Assembly: GCA_045589595.1 (NCBI GenBank)
Contig: JAZNPK010000002.1
Span: forward strand, 1 to 64,000
Direction: 5' to 3'
DNA length: 64,000 nucleotides
Origin: SIG77 sp045589595
GTDB taxonomy: Bacteria; Verrucomicrobiota; Lentisphaeria; Victivallales; UBA1829
The position numbers were made by a program, and so were the translations under genes. Below are positions 8,669-16,560 of this stretch, in pieces; the stretch's first letter is position 1, and each line of letters begins with the position of its first letter. The notes beneath the pieces were generated by a model. It was not told the origin of the DNA, searched no databases, and was given only the letters and a program-made list of their open reading frames with translations.

Positions 8669-9663
8669 AAATCGATTTGAGTCAGTATCCGGAACTTGTC
8701 CGCGGTGCGGTGGAAGTCTGCAAAAACGGAGCCGGTTCCGTCTATTTCAAACGCCATACACCGGAAATGTACAAGGCGTTCCAGCCCAATCCCAAAGGCG
8801 ACCGCTTCTGGGATTTCATGGTTGGCTGCACCACTTGCGTCCGGCTGGTCTTTGCCACGGATGCCAGTGCCATCCGGATGGTCCTCCATTACGGCAGCCC
8901 GCTGGATGTTTCCAATTATGTGGGACAGGTGGATATCGTTCAGGAAGGACAGCCCAAACAGTCCTTCTGTTCCGAACTGAAATATCACGATTTTGCCAAC
9001 ATCCACGAATTTGTGTGTCCGCTTCATGGCAGCGGCAGAAAGAATGTGACCGTCTATCTGCCCAATCATGTTCCCTCTGCCATTTGCGAACTGGAACTGA
9101 TCGATGCCGTGCAGACGCCCGAACCGCTGCCCCCGCTGCCTTATAAGATCCTGTTCGTGGGCGACAGTATCACTCAGGGCTATTTCGGTACGCCCACAGG
9201 CTGTTATGCCGCACGCTATGCCATCACCCGTAATGCCGATTACGCAAACGTTTCCCTCGGCGGTGCATGTTGTCAGCACGGAATGGGCTCCGCTTGTGCC
9301 GGTTATGAATGGAATGAACTGGTCCTCGCATTCGGAACCAACGATTCCGGCGGACGCTCCCTTGAAGATTTTGCGGGATATATCCACACCTTCTTTGATG
9401 AATTGACCGTTCCCGAAGGTGCGACCGTTACCGTGATCTCGCCCGTTTCATTCCTCAACTGCCCCGAAGAACGCGCCGCAAGACTGGAAGAATACCGGAA
9501 ATGGATGCCGTCCCTGGAAGAACGTTATCCCTTCGTCCGCGTGTTCAACGGCGCGGAACTGCTGCCGCCCGTGACAGAATATTTTGATCCGGATGGCGTT
9601 CATCCCAACGAAAAAGGCATGGAAGTCTATGCCGATAATCTGTTCGCCGGAGTGTCCAAGTGA
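8665..9663 (+). CDS. SGNH/GDSL hydrolase, carbohydrate esterase CE2-like
   Basis: This 332-residue predicted esterase has an N-terminal beta-rich region (about residues 1-150) followed by an SGNH domain. Block I is LFVGDSITQGY with the nucleophile Ser near residue 168, block III is AFGTNDSGG, and block V is DGVHPNEKG with the Asp-x-x-His pair. A beta-jelly-roll followed by SGNH resembles CE2 acetyl-xylan/deacetylase esterases. No signal peptide is present, so it should work inside the cell on imported oligosaccharides or on a sugar precursor. It is coupled to murE by a 4-nt overlap and to the next small gene by another 4-nt overlap. The substrate is unknown. Confidence 0.82.
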   Translation: MKIDLSQYPELVRGAVEVCKNGAGSVYFKRHTPEMYKAFQPNPKGDRFWDFMVGCTTCVRLVFATDASAIRMVLHYGSPLDVSNYVGQVDIVQEGQPKQSFCSELKYHDFANIHEFVCPLHGSGRKNVTVYLPNHVPSAICELELIDAVQTPEPLPPLPYKILFVGDSITQGYFGTPTGCYAARYAITRNADYANVSLGGACCQHGMGSACAGYEWNELVLAFGTNDSGGRSLEDFAGYIHTFFDELTVPEGATVTVISPVSFLNCPEERAARLEEYRKWMPSLEERYPFVRVFNGAELLPPVTEYFDPDGVHPNEKGMEVYADNLFAGVSK

Positions 9664-9878
9664 GTCTGGAAAACGTCGATAAATTCTATCAGCTGTTGGA
9701 AGAGGACCCCGCATTGCGCGACCGGGCATTGTCCTTTCAGCATATCTATTCCGAACAGGAACAGGTGCTGGATGCCTTTATCGCACTCGCTGAAGAATGT
9801 GGTCTGCCCTTCACACAAAACGAATTCATGACTGTCATGTTTCAGCGCGCGACCGCACAGGACGGTCAGACTGAATGA
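9660..9878 (+). CDS. Nif11-like domain small protein
   Basis: This 72-residue protein starts at a GTG overlapping the stop of the SGNH gene (GTGA). MSLENVDKFYQLLEEDPALR followed by FIALAEECGLPFTQNEF matches the pattern of the Nif11 domain, which also forms leader peptides of some ribosomally made, modified peptides. Here there is no GG or GA cleavage site, no Cys- or Ser/Thr-rich core and no modifying enzyme nearby, so a RiPP precursor role is not supported. The last 15 residues are polar (MFQRATAQDGQTE). It ends directly against the convergent gene at 9879 with no intergenic base. Confidence 0.7.
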   Translation: MSLENVDKFYQLLEEDPALRDRALSFQHIYSEQEQVLDAFIALAEECGLPFTQNEFMTVMFQRATAQDGQTE

Positions 9879-10688
9879 TCACTGCGCCGCTTTCAAACGG
9901 GACAGCAGCGTGAAAAACGCATCCGCAAGTTCCGGGGAGAGATCGAAACGGATGACGGCGCAGCCGGAAATCGGTGTCGGCTCTGCCCGGAAGGCTTTTT
10001 TGTGGTCATCGGTCAACGGACCTGCCTGGGCGGCTTTTGTCAGATTGCCTGCAATAAACAGGTTCGCCCGCATGATGACGGATTCCGGTTTCGCCGCTTT
10101 CAGATAGACAGCTCCCTGAAGGCGTGCCGTATTTTTGAGAACATGCAGGTCGATTTGATCCACTCCGATCAGCATGGGCTGTTCTGCCTGCATGGCTTTA
10201 CTGACAGGGAACACACCGTGGATCACTGCGTCTGCCGGGCAGGACACGGACGGTGCCACCGTTGTACCGGCGGCGACTTTGCCCCGGCTCACTGTCAGCA
10301 CATCATTTCCAGCCGCCTGCACCAGATATCCCGGCTCGTTCAAACTGATGGAGCCGTCTGCATTTTCCCTGTATGTCCAGTCAGGGTGAAGGATTTTGTA
10401 TTTCAGCAGATAAACGAACTGTGGTTTTGTGATGCCGCGTACTGTCATCGCGAATCCGTCCGGGCTGTTGAGATGTTCCACCGACTGAACGGGCAGACTC
10501 AGATTTTTTTCATTCAGGCGTTTTTCCAGTCCGGACCATGTATCCGGGAAAAACAATTTCTGTGCCGTTGCCATTCCGGGCAGGGCTTTTGCTGTCTGAA
10601 CATCCGACACCGTCAGGCGGAACAGCTCCTGTGCCGTCAGAACTCCGGCGCAGAGCATCAGTGCTGCCGCAAGAAGAAAACGCCTCAT
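9879..10688 (-). CDS. Secreted protein of unknown function
   Basis: This 269-residue protein with signal peptide MRRFLLAAALMLCAGVLTAQ should be exported to the periplasm. I recognise no family. The mature part is mixed alpha/beta with no catalytic motif and no Cys pair. The start at 10688 is chosen because it creates the signal peptide and a 1-nt overlap (TGATG) with the VOC gene, implying coupled translation. It is the last gene of the LPS operon, so a periplasmic or envelope role is plausible by context only. It converges with the Nif11-like gene without any spacer or visible terminator. Confidence 0.75.
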   Translation of the reverse strand: MRRFLLAAALMLCAGVLTAQELFRLTVSDVQTAKALPGMATAQKLFFPDTWSGLEKRLNEKNLSLPVQSVEHLNSPDGFAMTVRGITKPQFVYLLKYKILHPDWTYRENADGSISLNEPGYLVQAAGNDVLTVSRGKVAAGTTVAPSVSCPADAVIHGVFPVSKAMQAEQPMLIGVDQIDLHVLKNTARLQGAVYLKAAKPESVIMRANLFIAGNLTKAAQAGPLTDDHKKAFRAEPTPISGCAVIRFDLSPELADAFFTLLSRLKAAQ

Positions 10689-11044
10689 CACGCTTCCCCG
10701 ATCAGATAGATGGGATTTGCTTCCGGATCCTGAAAACATTTCACGCCGGGATAGAGCAGATTGAGGGGATCGCACTGCATCTGATATCCGCCGGCTGTAA
10801 GATCGGAGATCAATTCTGCAGGATTGTCGGGAATGATCCACAATGCGGAGCGGACGCCGGAGGCGATCTGTTCTTCCTCTCTGGCAAGACAGAGCGCGAG
10901 CCGGGTCCCGTTTCCGAGATCGAATTCCGTACGGAAATTACTGTCGGTCACCGGTGCGCCGAGCCGGAGAAGGTCGCGGTAAAACGCACGGCATTTTTCC
11001 AGATTTCTGACTTTGATGACAAAACCGCAATGTACCTGAGCCAT
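10688..11044 (-). CDS. VOC (glyoxalase/bleomycin-resistance) superfamily protein
   Basis: A single vicinal-oxygen-chelate module of 118 residues. HCGFVIKVRNLEKCRAFYRD is the classic first beta-alpha unit, and GVKCFQDPEANPIYLIGEA is the last strand with the usual D-P-x-x-N turn. Such proteins bind a metal and act as lyases, isomerases or dioxygenases, or sequester drugs. Metal ligands are incomplete at the usual N-terminal position, where H5 may serve. It sits 15 nt downstream of lptB in the LPS operon, with no clear functional link. Confidence 0.8.
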   Translation of the reverse strand: MAQVHCGFVIKVRNLEKCRAFYRDLLRLGAPVTDSNFRTEFDLGNGTRLALCLAREEEQIASGVRSALWIIPDNPAELISDLTAGGYQMQCDPLNLLYPGVKCFQDPEANPIYLIGEA

Positions 11045-11059
11045 GATCTGTTCCTTTCC

Positions 11060-11890
11060 TTAAACGAAATTGGGTCCCAGATAGACTTTGATCGCTTCCG
11101 GATCGTTGATCAGGAAATTGCGGTCGCCTTCGCAGAGAATGGAACCCATCGCCATCAGATACGCCCGGTCCACGCACGCCAATGTTTCACGTACGTTGTG
11201 GTCGGTGATCAGAATGGCAAGATTTTTATCGCGCAACTTGTAAATGATCTGCTGCACATCATACACCGCCAGCGGGTCAACGCCGCTGAAAGGTTCGTCC
11301 AGCAGGATGAAGGAGGGATTCGACACCAGCGCCCGTGTGATCTCCAGTCTGCGCCGTTCACCGCCGGAGAGAGTCATTGCTTTCTGTTTTGCCAGTCGGG
11401 TCAGATCCAGTTCGTCCAGCAGTTCTTTCAACCGTTTATCCCGTTCAGCCCGGGTGATATCCAGCGTTTCAAGGATCGCCATGATATTATCTTCCACAGT
11501 AAGTTTGCGGAAGATGGACGGTTCCTGAGCGAGGTAACCCATCCCCATACGGGCGCGGACATACATCGGTTCCTGGGAAATATCCACACCGTTGAACATC
11601 ACTTGTCCGGCATCGGGTTTGATCAGCCCCATGATCATATAGAAACTGGTGGTTTTTCCCGCTCCGTTGGGACCGAGCAGACCCACGATTTCGCCGCGGT
11701 TGACATGGATGTTCACGCCTTTGACAACGGTTCTGCCGTGATATGCTTTCAGCAGACCGGTCGCTTCCATGAGACATTCGCCTTCCGGCTGTTTCTGCGG
11801 CTGTTCCTGAATATGTTCCACATTCAGGTCCGCAGACTGCTCAGTTGCGGATGCCGTGTTCAGAATATCATCAGTAACAGGTTCAATCAT
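11060..11890 (-). CDS. lptB: LPS export ABC transporter ATPase LptB
   Basis: Cytoplasmic ATPase that powers LPS extraction by LptBFG. The 276-residue protein has Walker A GPNGAGKTTSFYMIMGL, Q-loop YLAQEPSIFRKLTV, signature LSGGERRRLEITRAL, Walker B ILLDEPFSGVDP and switch His TDHNVRET, all diagnostic of LptB. It carries an extra acidic, Gln-rich N-terminal stretch of about 40 residues before MEATGLLKAYHG. The upstream start is kept because an AAGGAGAG ribosome site precedes it. It lies downstream of lptA by 21 nt. LptF and LptG are not in the window. Confidence 0.95.
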   Translation of the reverse strand: MIEPVTDDILNTASATEQSADLNVEHIQEQPQKQPEGECLMEATGLLKAYHGRTVVKGVNIHVNRGEIVGLLGPNGAGKTTSFYMIMGLIKPDAGQVMFNGVDISQEPMYVRARMGMGYLAQEPSIFRKLTVEDNIMAILETLDITRAERDKRLKELLDELDLTRLAKQKAMTLSGGERRRLEITRALVSNPSFILLDEPFSGVDPLAVYDVQQIIYKLRDKNLAILITDHNVRETLACVDRAYLMAMGSILCEGDRNFLINDPEAIKVYLGPNFV

Positions 11891-11911
11891 TGTTGATCTC
11901 TCCTTGACTTC

Positions 11912-12577
11912 TTACTGTCTGAGTGCTTCGTTGGTGGAGGCAGAGGCGCGGAGAACGATCATACGTTCTTCGTTCACCACAATGATGATCTTGGTGCCGG
12001 TGACTTTGCTGGAGCCGTCGTTGATCACCGGATTTTCCGTCAGCGTGATCTCATCCTTCTTCAGGTCATAGACTGCTTTTCCGGCAGTTGCTTTCTGATC
12101 TTTGACCGTTTTTTCCGCACCGTCTTTATCTCTGGGTTTCGCCTGGATCACCACATCGCCGAAACATTCGATCCGGGTGGGCTGTTTATTGCCGACGGGA
12201 GATTTTTCCTTTTCATTGTCTTTGCCGTCTTTTTTCTCATCTTTGCTGTCGTCTTTTTTCTCATCTTTTTTGCCGTCGCCGTCTTTGCCGTCTTTGTCCT
12301 CATCCTTGGGCTTGTCTTCAAAGTGGATCAGCATTTTTTCGCAGCGGATGGACATATCCTGATCGTCCACAAGCACATCGCCCAGCAGGGTTGCCAGGTT
12401 TCTGCCCATATCGATATCCATGGTCATTGCCGTTACAACGGTGGGGATGTCGGCGGAACGGTTTTTGTTGTTCAGTCTGTCTTTCCCGAACAGAGAGGGC
12501 ATTCCCTGAGCGGCGAGAGTTCCGGCACAGCAAATAACAGCTGCCAGCAGGATCGTTTTGCAGAGTTTCTGATACAT
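11912..12577 (-). CDS. lptA: LptA-like periplasmic LPS transport protein with a charged insert
   Basis: OstA/LptA-like beta-jelly-roll protein forming the periplasmic LPS bridge. The signal peptide is MYQKLCKTILLAAVICCAGT. The OstA halves are at about residues 45-85 (TAMTMDIDMGRNLATLLGDV) and from about residue 135 to the end. Between them lies a Lys/Asp/Glu-only insert of about 35 residues, absent from ordinary LptA. The ATG at 12577 is chosen because GAAAGAG sits 8 nt upstream; a GTG at 12586 overlapping the lptC stop is the alternative. Neighbours lptC and lptB support the assignment more than the diverged sequence does. Confidence 0.82.
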   Translation of the reverse strand: MYQKLCKTILLAAVICCAGTLAAQGMPSLFGKDRLNNKNRSADIPTVVTAMTMDIDMGRNLATLLGDVLVDDQDMSIRCEKMLIHFEDKPKDEDKDGKDGDGKKDEKKDDSKDEKKDGKDNEKEKSPVGNKQPTRIECFGDVVIQAKPRDKDGAEKTVKDQKATAGKAVYDLKKDEITLTENPVINDGSSKVTGTKIIIVVNEERMIVLRASASTNEALRQ

Positions 12578-12582
12578 GGTGG

Positions 12583-13215
12583 TCACTCTTTCGTTTTATT
12601 TGATTTTTGTTCTTGTTTCAGATCTTGTTCAAAATATTCAGCGGCGGATTTGTAGGTCTTTTCGCCGGACCCGCTCATCGCCTGCCGTCTGGCTTCGGGG
12701 CGCAGCATCATTCTGACACCGCTGCGGATGTGCAGGAGTTTGTCCTTCTGATACGCATCGAATCCCACACCGTCCACATCCAGAAATGTTGACCGGAACT
12801 GGACCGGTTTATCGCTCCGGAGGATCTTCACATTTTTATCCAGGATCGCCGCATCGGAAAAAACGATCCCCTGGGAATGATCCTTGCGCCACCAGAATCT
12901 GCGGATCGCATCCGGATCCGCATCCAGTGCATAAGGTTCCACATTCGGGATCATTTTAACTTTTCCCACATCGGTCAACCCGTTCTGCATAAAGTCGATC
13001 ACCAGATCTTCCAGATACAGCAATGCACCTTTGTTATCGGCTTTTTTGCCGTAAACAATGAACTGGAGTCTGTTGCTTTCCTCATGATACTGAGGCATGG
13101 TAAAGGAACGGATCTTGGCGTGCATCCCGATATTGTTCTGGGCGGACAGTGCGCCGCAGAACAACATCAGCGCCGCCGCGATCACGCCATATAACGCGCT
13201 GTAACGTCGTCCCAT
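12583..13215 (-). CDS. lptC: LptC-like LPS export protein
   Basis: This 210-residue protein has an N-terminal hydrophobic segment (GVIAAALMLFCGALSAQ) that is either an anchor or a signal peptide. The following beta-rich domain, with strands such as SNRLQFIVYGKKADN, resembles LptC, which passes LPS from the inner-membrane complex to LptA. Similarity to E. coli LptC is low, so the call leans on the kdsC-lptC-lptA-lptB order seen in many bacteria. It overlaps kdsC by 34 nt and abuts lptA. The Lys-rich C-terminal tail is unusual. Confidence 0.72.
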   Translation of the reverse strand: MGRRYSALYGVIAAALMLFCGALSAQNNIGMHAKIRSFTMPQYHEESNRLQFIVYGKKADNKGALLYLEDLVIDFMQNGLTDVGKVKMIPNVEPYALDADPDAIRRFWWRKDHSQGIVFSDAAILDKNVKILRSDKPVQFRSTFLDVDGVGFDAYQKDKLLHIRSGVRMMLRPEARRQAMSGSGEKTYKSAAEYFEQDLKQEQKSNKTKE

Positions 13216-13703
13216 CTGCCTTGTCCTTTCAATAAAAATTCAATCGCTTCACGGACCGCCCCCTGACCGCCCGGATGAGTCGTCCGGAGATGACAGACCG
13301 CATCCAGTTCCGGGACGCCGTCCCCCACTGCCACAGCGAATCCTGCACAGCGCATCGGCGGCAGATCCACCAGATCATCACCGATGTACATACATTCTGC
13401 CGCAGTCAGTCCTTCTGCCTTGAGCAGTTCCTCAAAGCCGGATTTTTTATCCAGACAGCCCTGATAGAGAAAATCAAGTTTCAGTTCAGCGGCTCTGGTT
13501 TCATTGGCGGCGGAGCGTCTGCCGGAGAGGATCCCCACCCGCAGACCTGCACGCCGTGCCAGTACGATCCCGTGTCCGTCACGGACATGGAAGAACTTGA
13601 TCTCGTTACCGTTGTCGTGGTAACCGATCCGTCCATCTGTCAGCACACCGTCCACATCCAGAACGATCGCCTTGATCTCAGAGATATTCTGCAGCTGCCT
13701 CAT
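13182..13703 (-). CDS. kdsC: 3-deoxy-D-manno-octulosonate 8-phosphate phosphatase KdsC
   Basis: HAD-superfamily phosphatase that releases phosphate from Kdo-8-P. VLDVDGVLTDGRIGYHDNGNE carries the nucleophile Asp pair and the KdsC signature; SGRRSAANETRA, a Lys in DKKSGFEELL and GDDLVDLPPM complete the HAD motifs. The start at 13703 gives 173 residues, the usual size; a start 36 nt further upstream is possible. It overlaps kdsA by 26 nt at its start and lptC by 34 nt at its end, so the three must be co-translated. It acts in the cytoplasm on the KdsA product. Confidence 0.92.
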   Translation of the reverse strand: MRQLQNISEIKAIVLDVDGVLTDGRIGYHDNGNEIKFFHVRDGHGIVLARRAGLRVGILSGRRSAANETRAAELKLDFLYQGCLDKKSGFEELLKAEGLTAAECMYIGDDLVDLPPMRCAGFAVAVGDGVPELDAVCHLRTTHPGGQGAVREAIEFLLKGQGRWDDVTARYMA

Positions 13704-14493
13704 GAATCGCCAGAACTCCATCCAGAACGCGCTCGGCATCCTGATAATTCAGTGAATTTGCTCCATCGGAAAGTGCATGATCCGGATCCGGATGGACTTC
13801 CAGAAACAGTGCATCGATCCCCACTGCCGCCGCCGCCCGGGTGAGAGGCGCAACAAACTGACGCTGTCCGCCGGAACAGGAGCCGAGTCCACCCGGCAGC
13901 TGGACCGAATGGGTCCCGTCAAAACAGACCGGCACGCCGAATGCACGCATCGTTGCCAGACCGCGCATATCCACCACCAGATTGTGATATCCGAAACTGG
14001 TCCCGCGATCGGTCAGCATCACATTGTTTTTATCCAGTTTTCCGAGGACACCCGCCATATCTTCGGGCGCAAGGAACTGTCCTTTCTTCACATTGACCGG
14101 TCTGCCGGTTGCGGAACAGGCGGTCAGAAGATCCGTCTGACGGCACAGAAACGCCGGGATCTGAAGAAGATCCGCCACTTCCGCCACAGCCGGGACCTGG
14201 GCGCTTTCGTGAACATCTGTCACCACCGGAACGCCGATGGCTTTTTTTACTTCCGCCAGAATTTTCAAGCCTTCTTCCATACCCATTCCGCGGAAGGAGG
14301 AGGCACTGGAACGGTTCGCCTTGTCAAAGGACGCTTTGAAAATGTAATTGACGCCGCGCTTTTCGCAGACGCCTTTCAGAAATTCCGCCGTTTTCAGACA
14401 GAGATCACGGTTTTCAATGACGCAGGGACCCGACAGCAATGCCAGTTTCCCCGTCCCGATCTCAAAATAATTGCCGATCTTGACCTGTGTCAT
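13678..14493 (-). CDS. kdsA: 3-deoxy-8-phosphooctulonate synthase KdsA
   Basis: Condenses phosphoenolpyruvate with arabinose-5-phosphate to make Kdo-8-phosphate. This 271-residue TIM-barrel protein has LLSGPCVIENRD at the N-terminus, FKASFDKANRSS (PEP binding), VTDVHESAQ and DGTHSVQLPGG near residue 195. It lies 3 nt downstream of kdsB and overlaps kdsC, giving the Kdo pathway in contiguous order on the minus strand. The Asn typical of metal-independent enzymes is not at the KANRSS segment in a way that lets me assign metal dependence. Confidence 0.95.
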   Translation of the reverse strand: MTQVKIGNYFEIGTGKLALLSGPCVIENRDLCLKTAEFLKGVCEKRGVNYIFKASFDKANRSSASSFRGMGMEEGLKILAEVKKAIGVPVVTDVHESAQVPAVAEVADLLQIPAFLCRQTDLLTACSATGRPVNVKKGQFLAPEDMAGVLGKLDKNNVMLTDRGTSFGYHNLVVDMRGLATMRAFGVPVCFDGTHSVQLPGGLGSCSGGQRQFVAPLTRAAAAVGIDALFLEVHPDPDHALSDGANSLNYQDAERVLDGVLAIHEAAAEYL

Positions 14494-14496
14494 GGA

Positions 14497-15228
14497 TCAA
14501 AGCCCTTTCTCTGCAAAAAGTTTTTCCGCTTCTTCAAGGTCTTCCGGTGTGTTCACATCGATCCCGTCATACACCGTTTCGATGGTCTTGATCCGGATCC
14601 CGTTTTCCAATGCGCGGAGCTGTTCCAGTTTTTCGCATTTTTCCAGCGGACTTTCCGGCAGCGATACAAATTTTTCCAATGCTGACCGGCGGTAGGCGTA
14701 GATACCCCAGTGACGCAGCACCTTCATTTCCGTGCCGCCTTCCCGGAGAAACGGGATCATGGAGCGGCTGAAATAAAGCGCATAACCGTCCGCAGATACC
14801 ACCACTTTCGGCTTGTTGGGATTGTTTGCCACATCTTCCCGTTTGCAGGGAACGACGACCGTACCCATATCGGGCGCATCCGCACCGGACATCATATCGA
14901 TCAGATCGTCGATCAGCCGGGGCGGCATACTCGGTTCATCTCCCTGAACATTGATGATCACATCCGCATCAATGTTCTGCACCGCTTCCATAATGCGATC
15001 GGAACCGCTGGGATGGTTCGGGGAGGTCATGACCGCAGTACCGCCGAAAGATGTCACCACATCCATGATACGCTGATCGTCCGTTGCCACCAGCACCAGA
15101 TCCGCTTTCGATTTGACGGCACATTCCCAGACCCACTGGACAATGGGTTTGCCGCGGAGCAGCGCAAGAACTTTGCCGGGAAAACGCTGACTGCTGTAAC
15201 GGGCAGGGATCACTATTACTGATTTCAT
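14497..15228 (-). CDS. kdsB: 3-deoxy-manno-octulosonate cytidylyltransferase KdsB
   Basis: Activates Kdo as CMP-Kdo for lipid A glycosylation. The 243-residue nucleotidyltransferase has VIPARYSSQRFPGKVLALL at the N-terminus, VVATDD, and NVQGDEPSMPP (metal and CTP binding) near residue 100. The second of two in-frame ATGs (15228) is chosen because GGAG lies 8 nt upstream; the first ATG at 15234 would be only 2 nt from it. It lies between the DUF1015 gene (12 nt) and kdsA (3 nt). Confidence 0.95.
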   Translation of the reverse strand: MKSVIVIPARYSSQRFPGKVLALLRGKPIVQWVWECAVKSKADLVLVATDDQRIMDVVTSFGGTAVMTSPNHPSGSDRIMEAVQNIDADVIINVQGDEPSMPPRLIDDLIDMMSGADAPDMGTVVVPCKREDVANNPNKPKVVVSADGYALYFSRSMIPFLREGGTEMKVLRHWGIYAYRRSALEKFVSLPESPLEKCEKLEQLRALENGIRIKTIETVYDGIDVNTPEDLEEAEKLFAEKGL

Positions 15229-15240
15229 CGGCATCTCTCC

Positions 15241-16470
15241 TCAAAAGTTATGGCAGACAAGTCCGTCGCGCAGTTTCGGTTCAAACCAGGTGGATTTCGG
15301 CGGCATGATCGCACCCGCATCCGCAATATTCATCAGCTGGTCAAGCGTGGTGGGATACATGGAGAAACAGATCTCCGCCAGACCTTCCGACACCAGCCGT
15401 TCCAGTTCTTTTGTGCCGCGGATCCCGCCGATAAAGTCGATCCGTTTGCTGGTACGGGGATCATCAATGCCCAGCAGCGGCGCGAGAATGTTGTCCTGAA
15501 GCACACTCACATCCAGACTTTCGATCACGCCCAGTTCCGCAATGTTGAACTTCGGCGTCAGCAGATACCATTTTCTGCCGAGGTACATGCAGAATGTGCC
15601 GCTGACCGGGGGAACCGGATCGTCTGTGGCGGCGATCTCAAATTTTTCCCCGATCTTTTCCATCAGGCTTTCCACTGTGAAACCGTTCAGATCTTTCACC
15701 GCACGGTTGTAGGCAAGGATCGCCAGTTCGGACTGGGGGAATGCGACCGCAAGGAAGAAGTTGTATTCTTCATCGCCGGTATGGGCGGGATTGGCGTTCC
15801 GGCAGGTCGCCGCCGCGCGGGACGCAGACGCTGCCCGGTGATGACCGTCCGCAATATAGAAGCAGGGCACTTCCGCCGCAAACAGAGACGCCAGTTCCGC
15901 ACTGCGGCTGCCGGCTTTCCAGAGTTTGTGTTCGATCCCGTCCACTGCCACGAAAGAGTAGTAAGGTTCGTCTTTGATGATCTCCGCCACAACAGCGTTG
16001 ATCTTTGCATTGTCGCGGTATGTAAGAAACACGGGACCGGTCTGGGAACGCAGCTCCATAACGTGTCTTGCACGGTCATCTTCTTTGTCGCGACGGGTCT
16101 TTTCGTGTTTCTTGATGATGTCTGCATCGTATTCAGCGGCAGATGCGGCACCGGCGATCCCGATCTGGGTCCTGCCGTTCATCTTGAGCGAATAAACATA
16201 GAGATTGGCGTCAGCATCCAGCGTCAGAGGCGCCGTTTCCGTCAGGCGTTTGAAGTTGGCGGCTGCCTTTGCATAGACTCTGTCATCATGCAGATCGATC
16301 CCCGCTTCCAGTTCGATTTCCGGTCTGGATACACGCAGAAAGGAAAGGGGATTGCCCTCCGCCAGTGCGGCGGCTTCTTCAGTATTCACCACGTCGTAGG
16401 GGACTGCTGCAACTTTTGCAACATCTTCGCGGGTGGGCATCAATGCGTGAAAAGGCTTGAAAATTGCCAT
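15241..16470 (-). CDS. DUF1015 family protein
   Basis: This 409-residue cytoplasmic protein of the DUF1015 family has unknown biochemical role. Hallmarks are PTREDVAKVAAVPYDVV near the N-terminus and CFYIADGHHRAASASRAA in the middle, whose His pair looks like a nucleotide or metal site. In other bacteria the family often lies beside serine biosynthesis genes. Here it is the first gene of the Kdo/LPS operon, 12 nt before kdsB, with its own strong promoter and a good ribosome site (AGGAGAAGTACC before ATG). Confidence 0.88.
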   Translation of the reverse strand: MAIFKPFHALMPTREDVAKVAAVPYDVVNTEEAAALAEGNPLSFLRVSRPEIELEAGIDLHDDRVYAKAAANFKRLTETAPLTLDADANLYVYSLKMNGRTQIGIAGAASAAEYDADIIKKHEKTRRDKEDDRARHVMELRSQTGPVFLTYRDNAKINAVVAEIIKDEPYYSFVAVDGIEHKLWKAGSRSAELASLFAAEVPCFYIADGHHRAASASRAAATCRNANPAHTGDEEYNFFLAVAFPQSELAILAYNRAVKDLNGFTVESLMEKIGEKFEIAATDDPVPPVSGTFCMYLGRKWYLLTPKFNIAELGVIESLDVSVLQDNILAPLLGIDDPRTSKRIDFIGGIRGTKELERLVSEGLAEICFSMYPTTLDQLMNIADAGAIMPPKSTWFEPKLRDGLVCHNF

Positions 16471-16513
16471 GGTACTTCTCCTGATTTTGTTACGGTATAA
16501 CTTTATTTATTAT

Positions 16514-16542
16514 ATTATACACGCACAAGGGCAATTCTTCAA
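16514..16542 (-). promoter_or_regulatory. Promoter of the DUF1015-kds-lpt operon
   Basis: TTGAAG (16537-16542) and a consensus TATAAT (16514-16519) on the minus strand with a 17-nt spacer, about 45 nt before the first ATG. It should drive nine genes down to 9879, since no internal terminator is visible. Confidence 0.7.
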
Positions 16543-16560
16543 GCGCAAACTGCTTTTTTT

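Noticed and set aside
9660..9878. A RiPP biosynthetic cluster built on the Nif11-like gene
   Set aside because: No modification enzyme, protease-transporter or core peptide can be seen in the neighbourhood.
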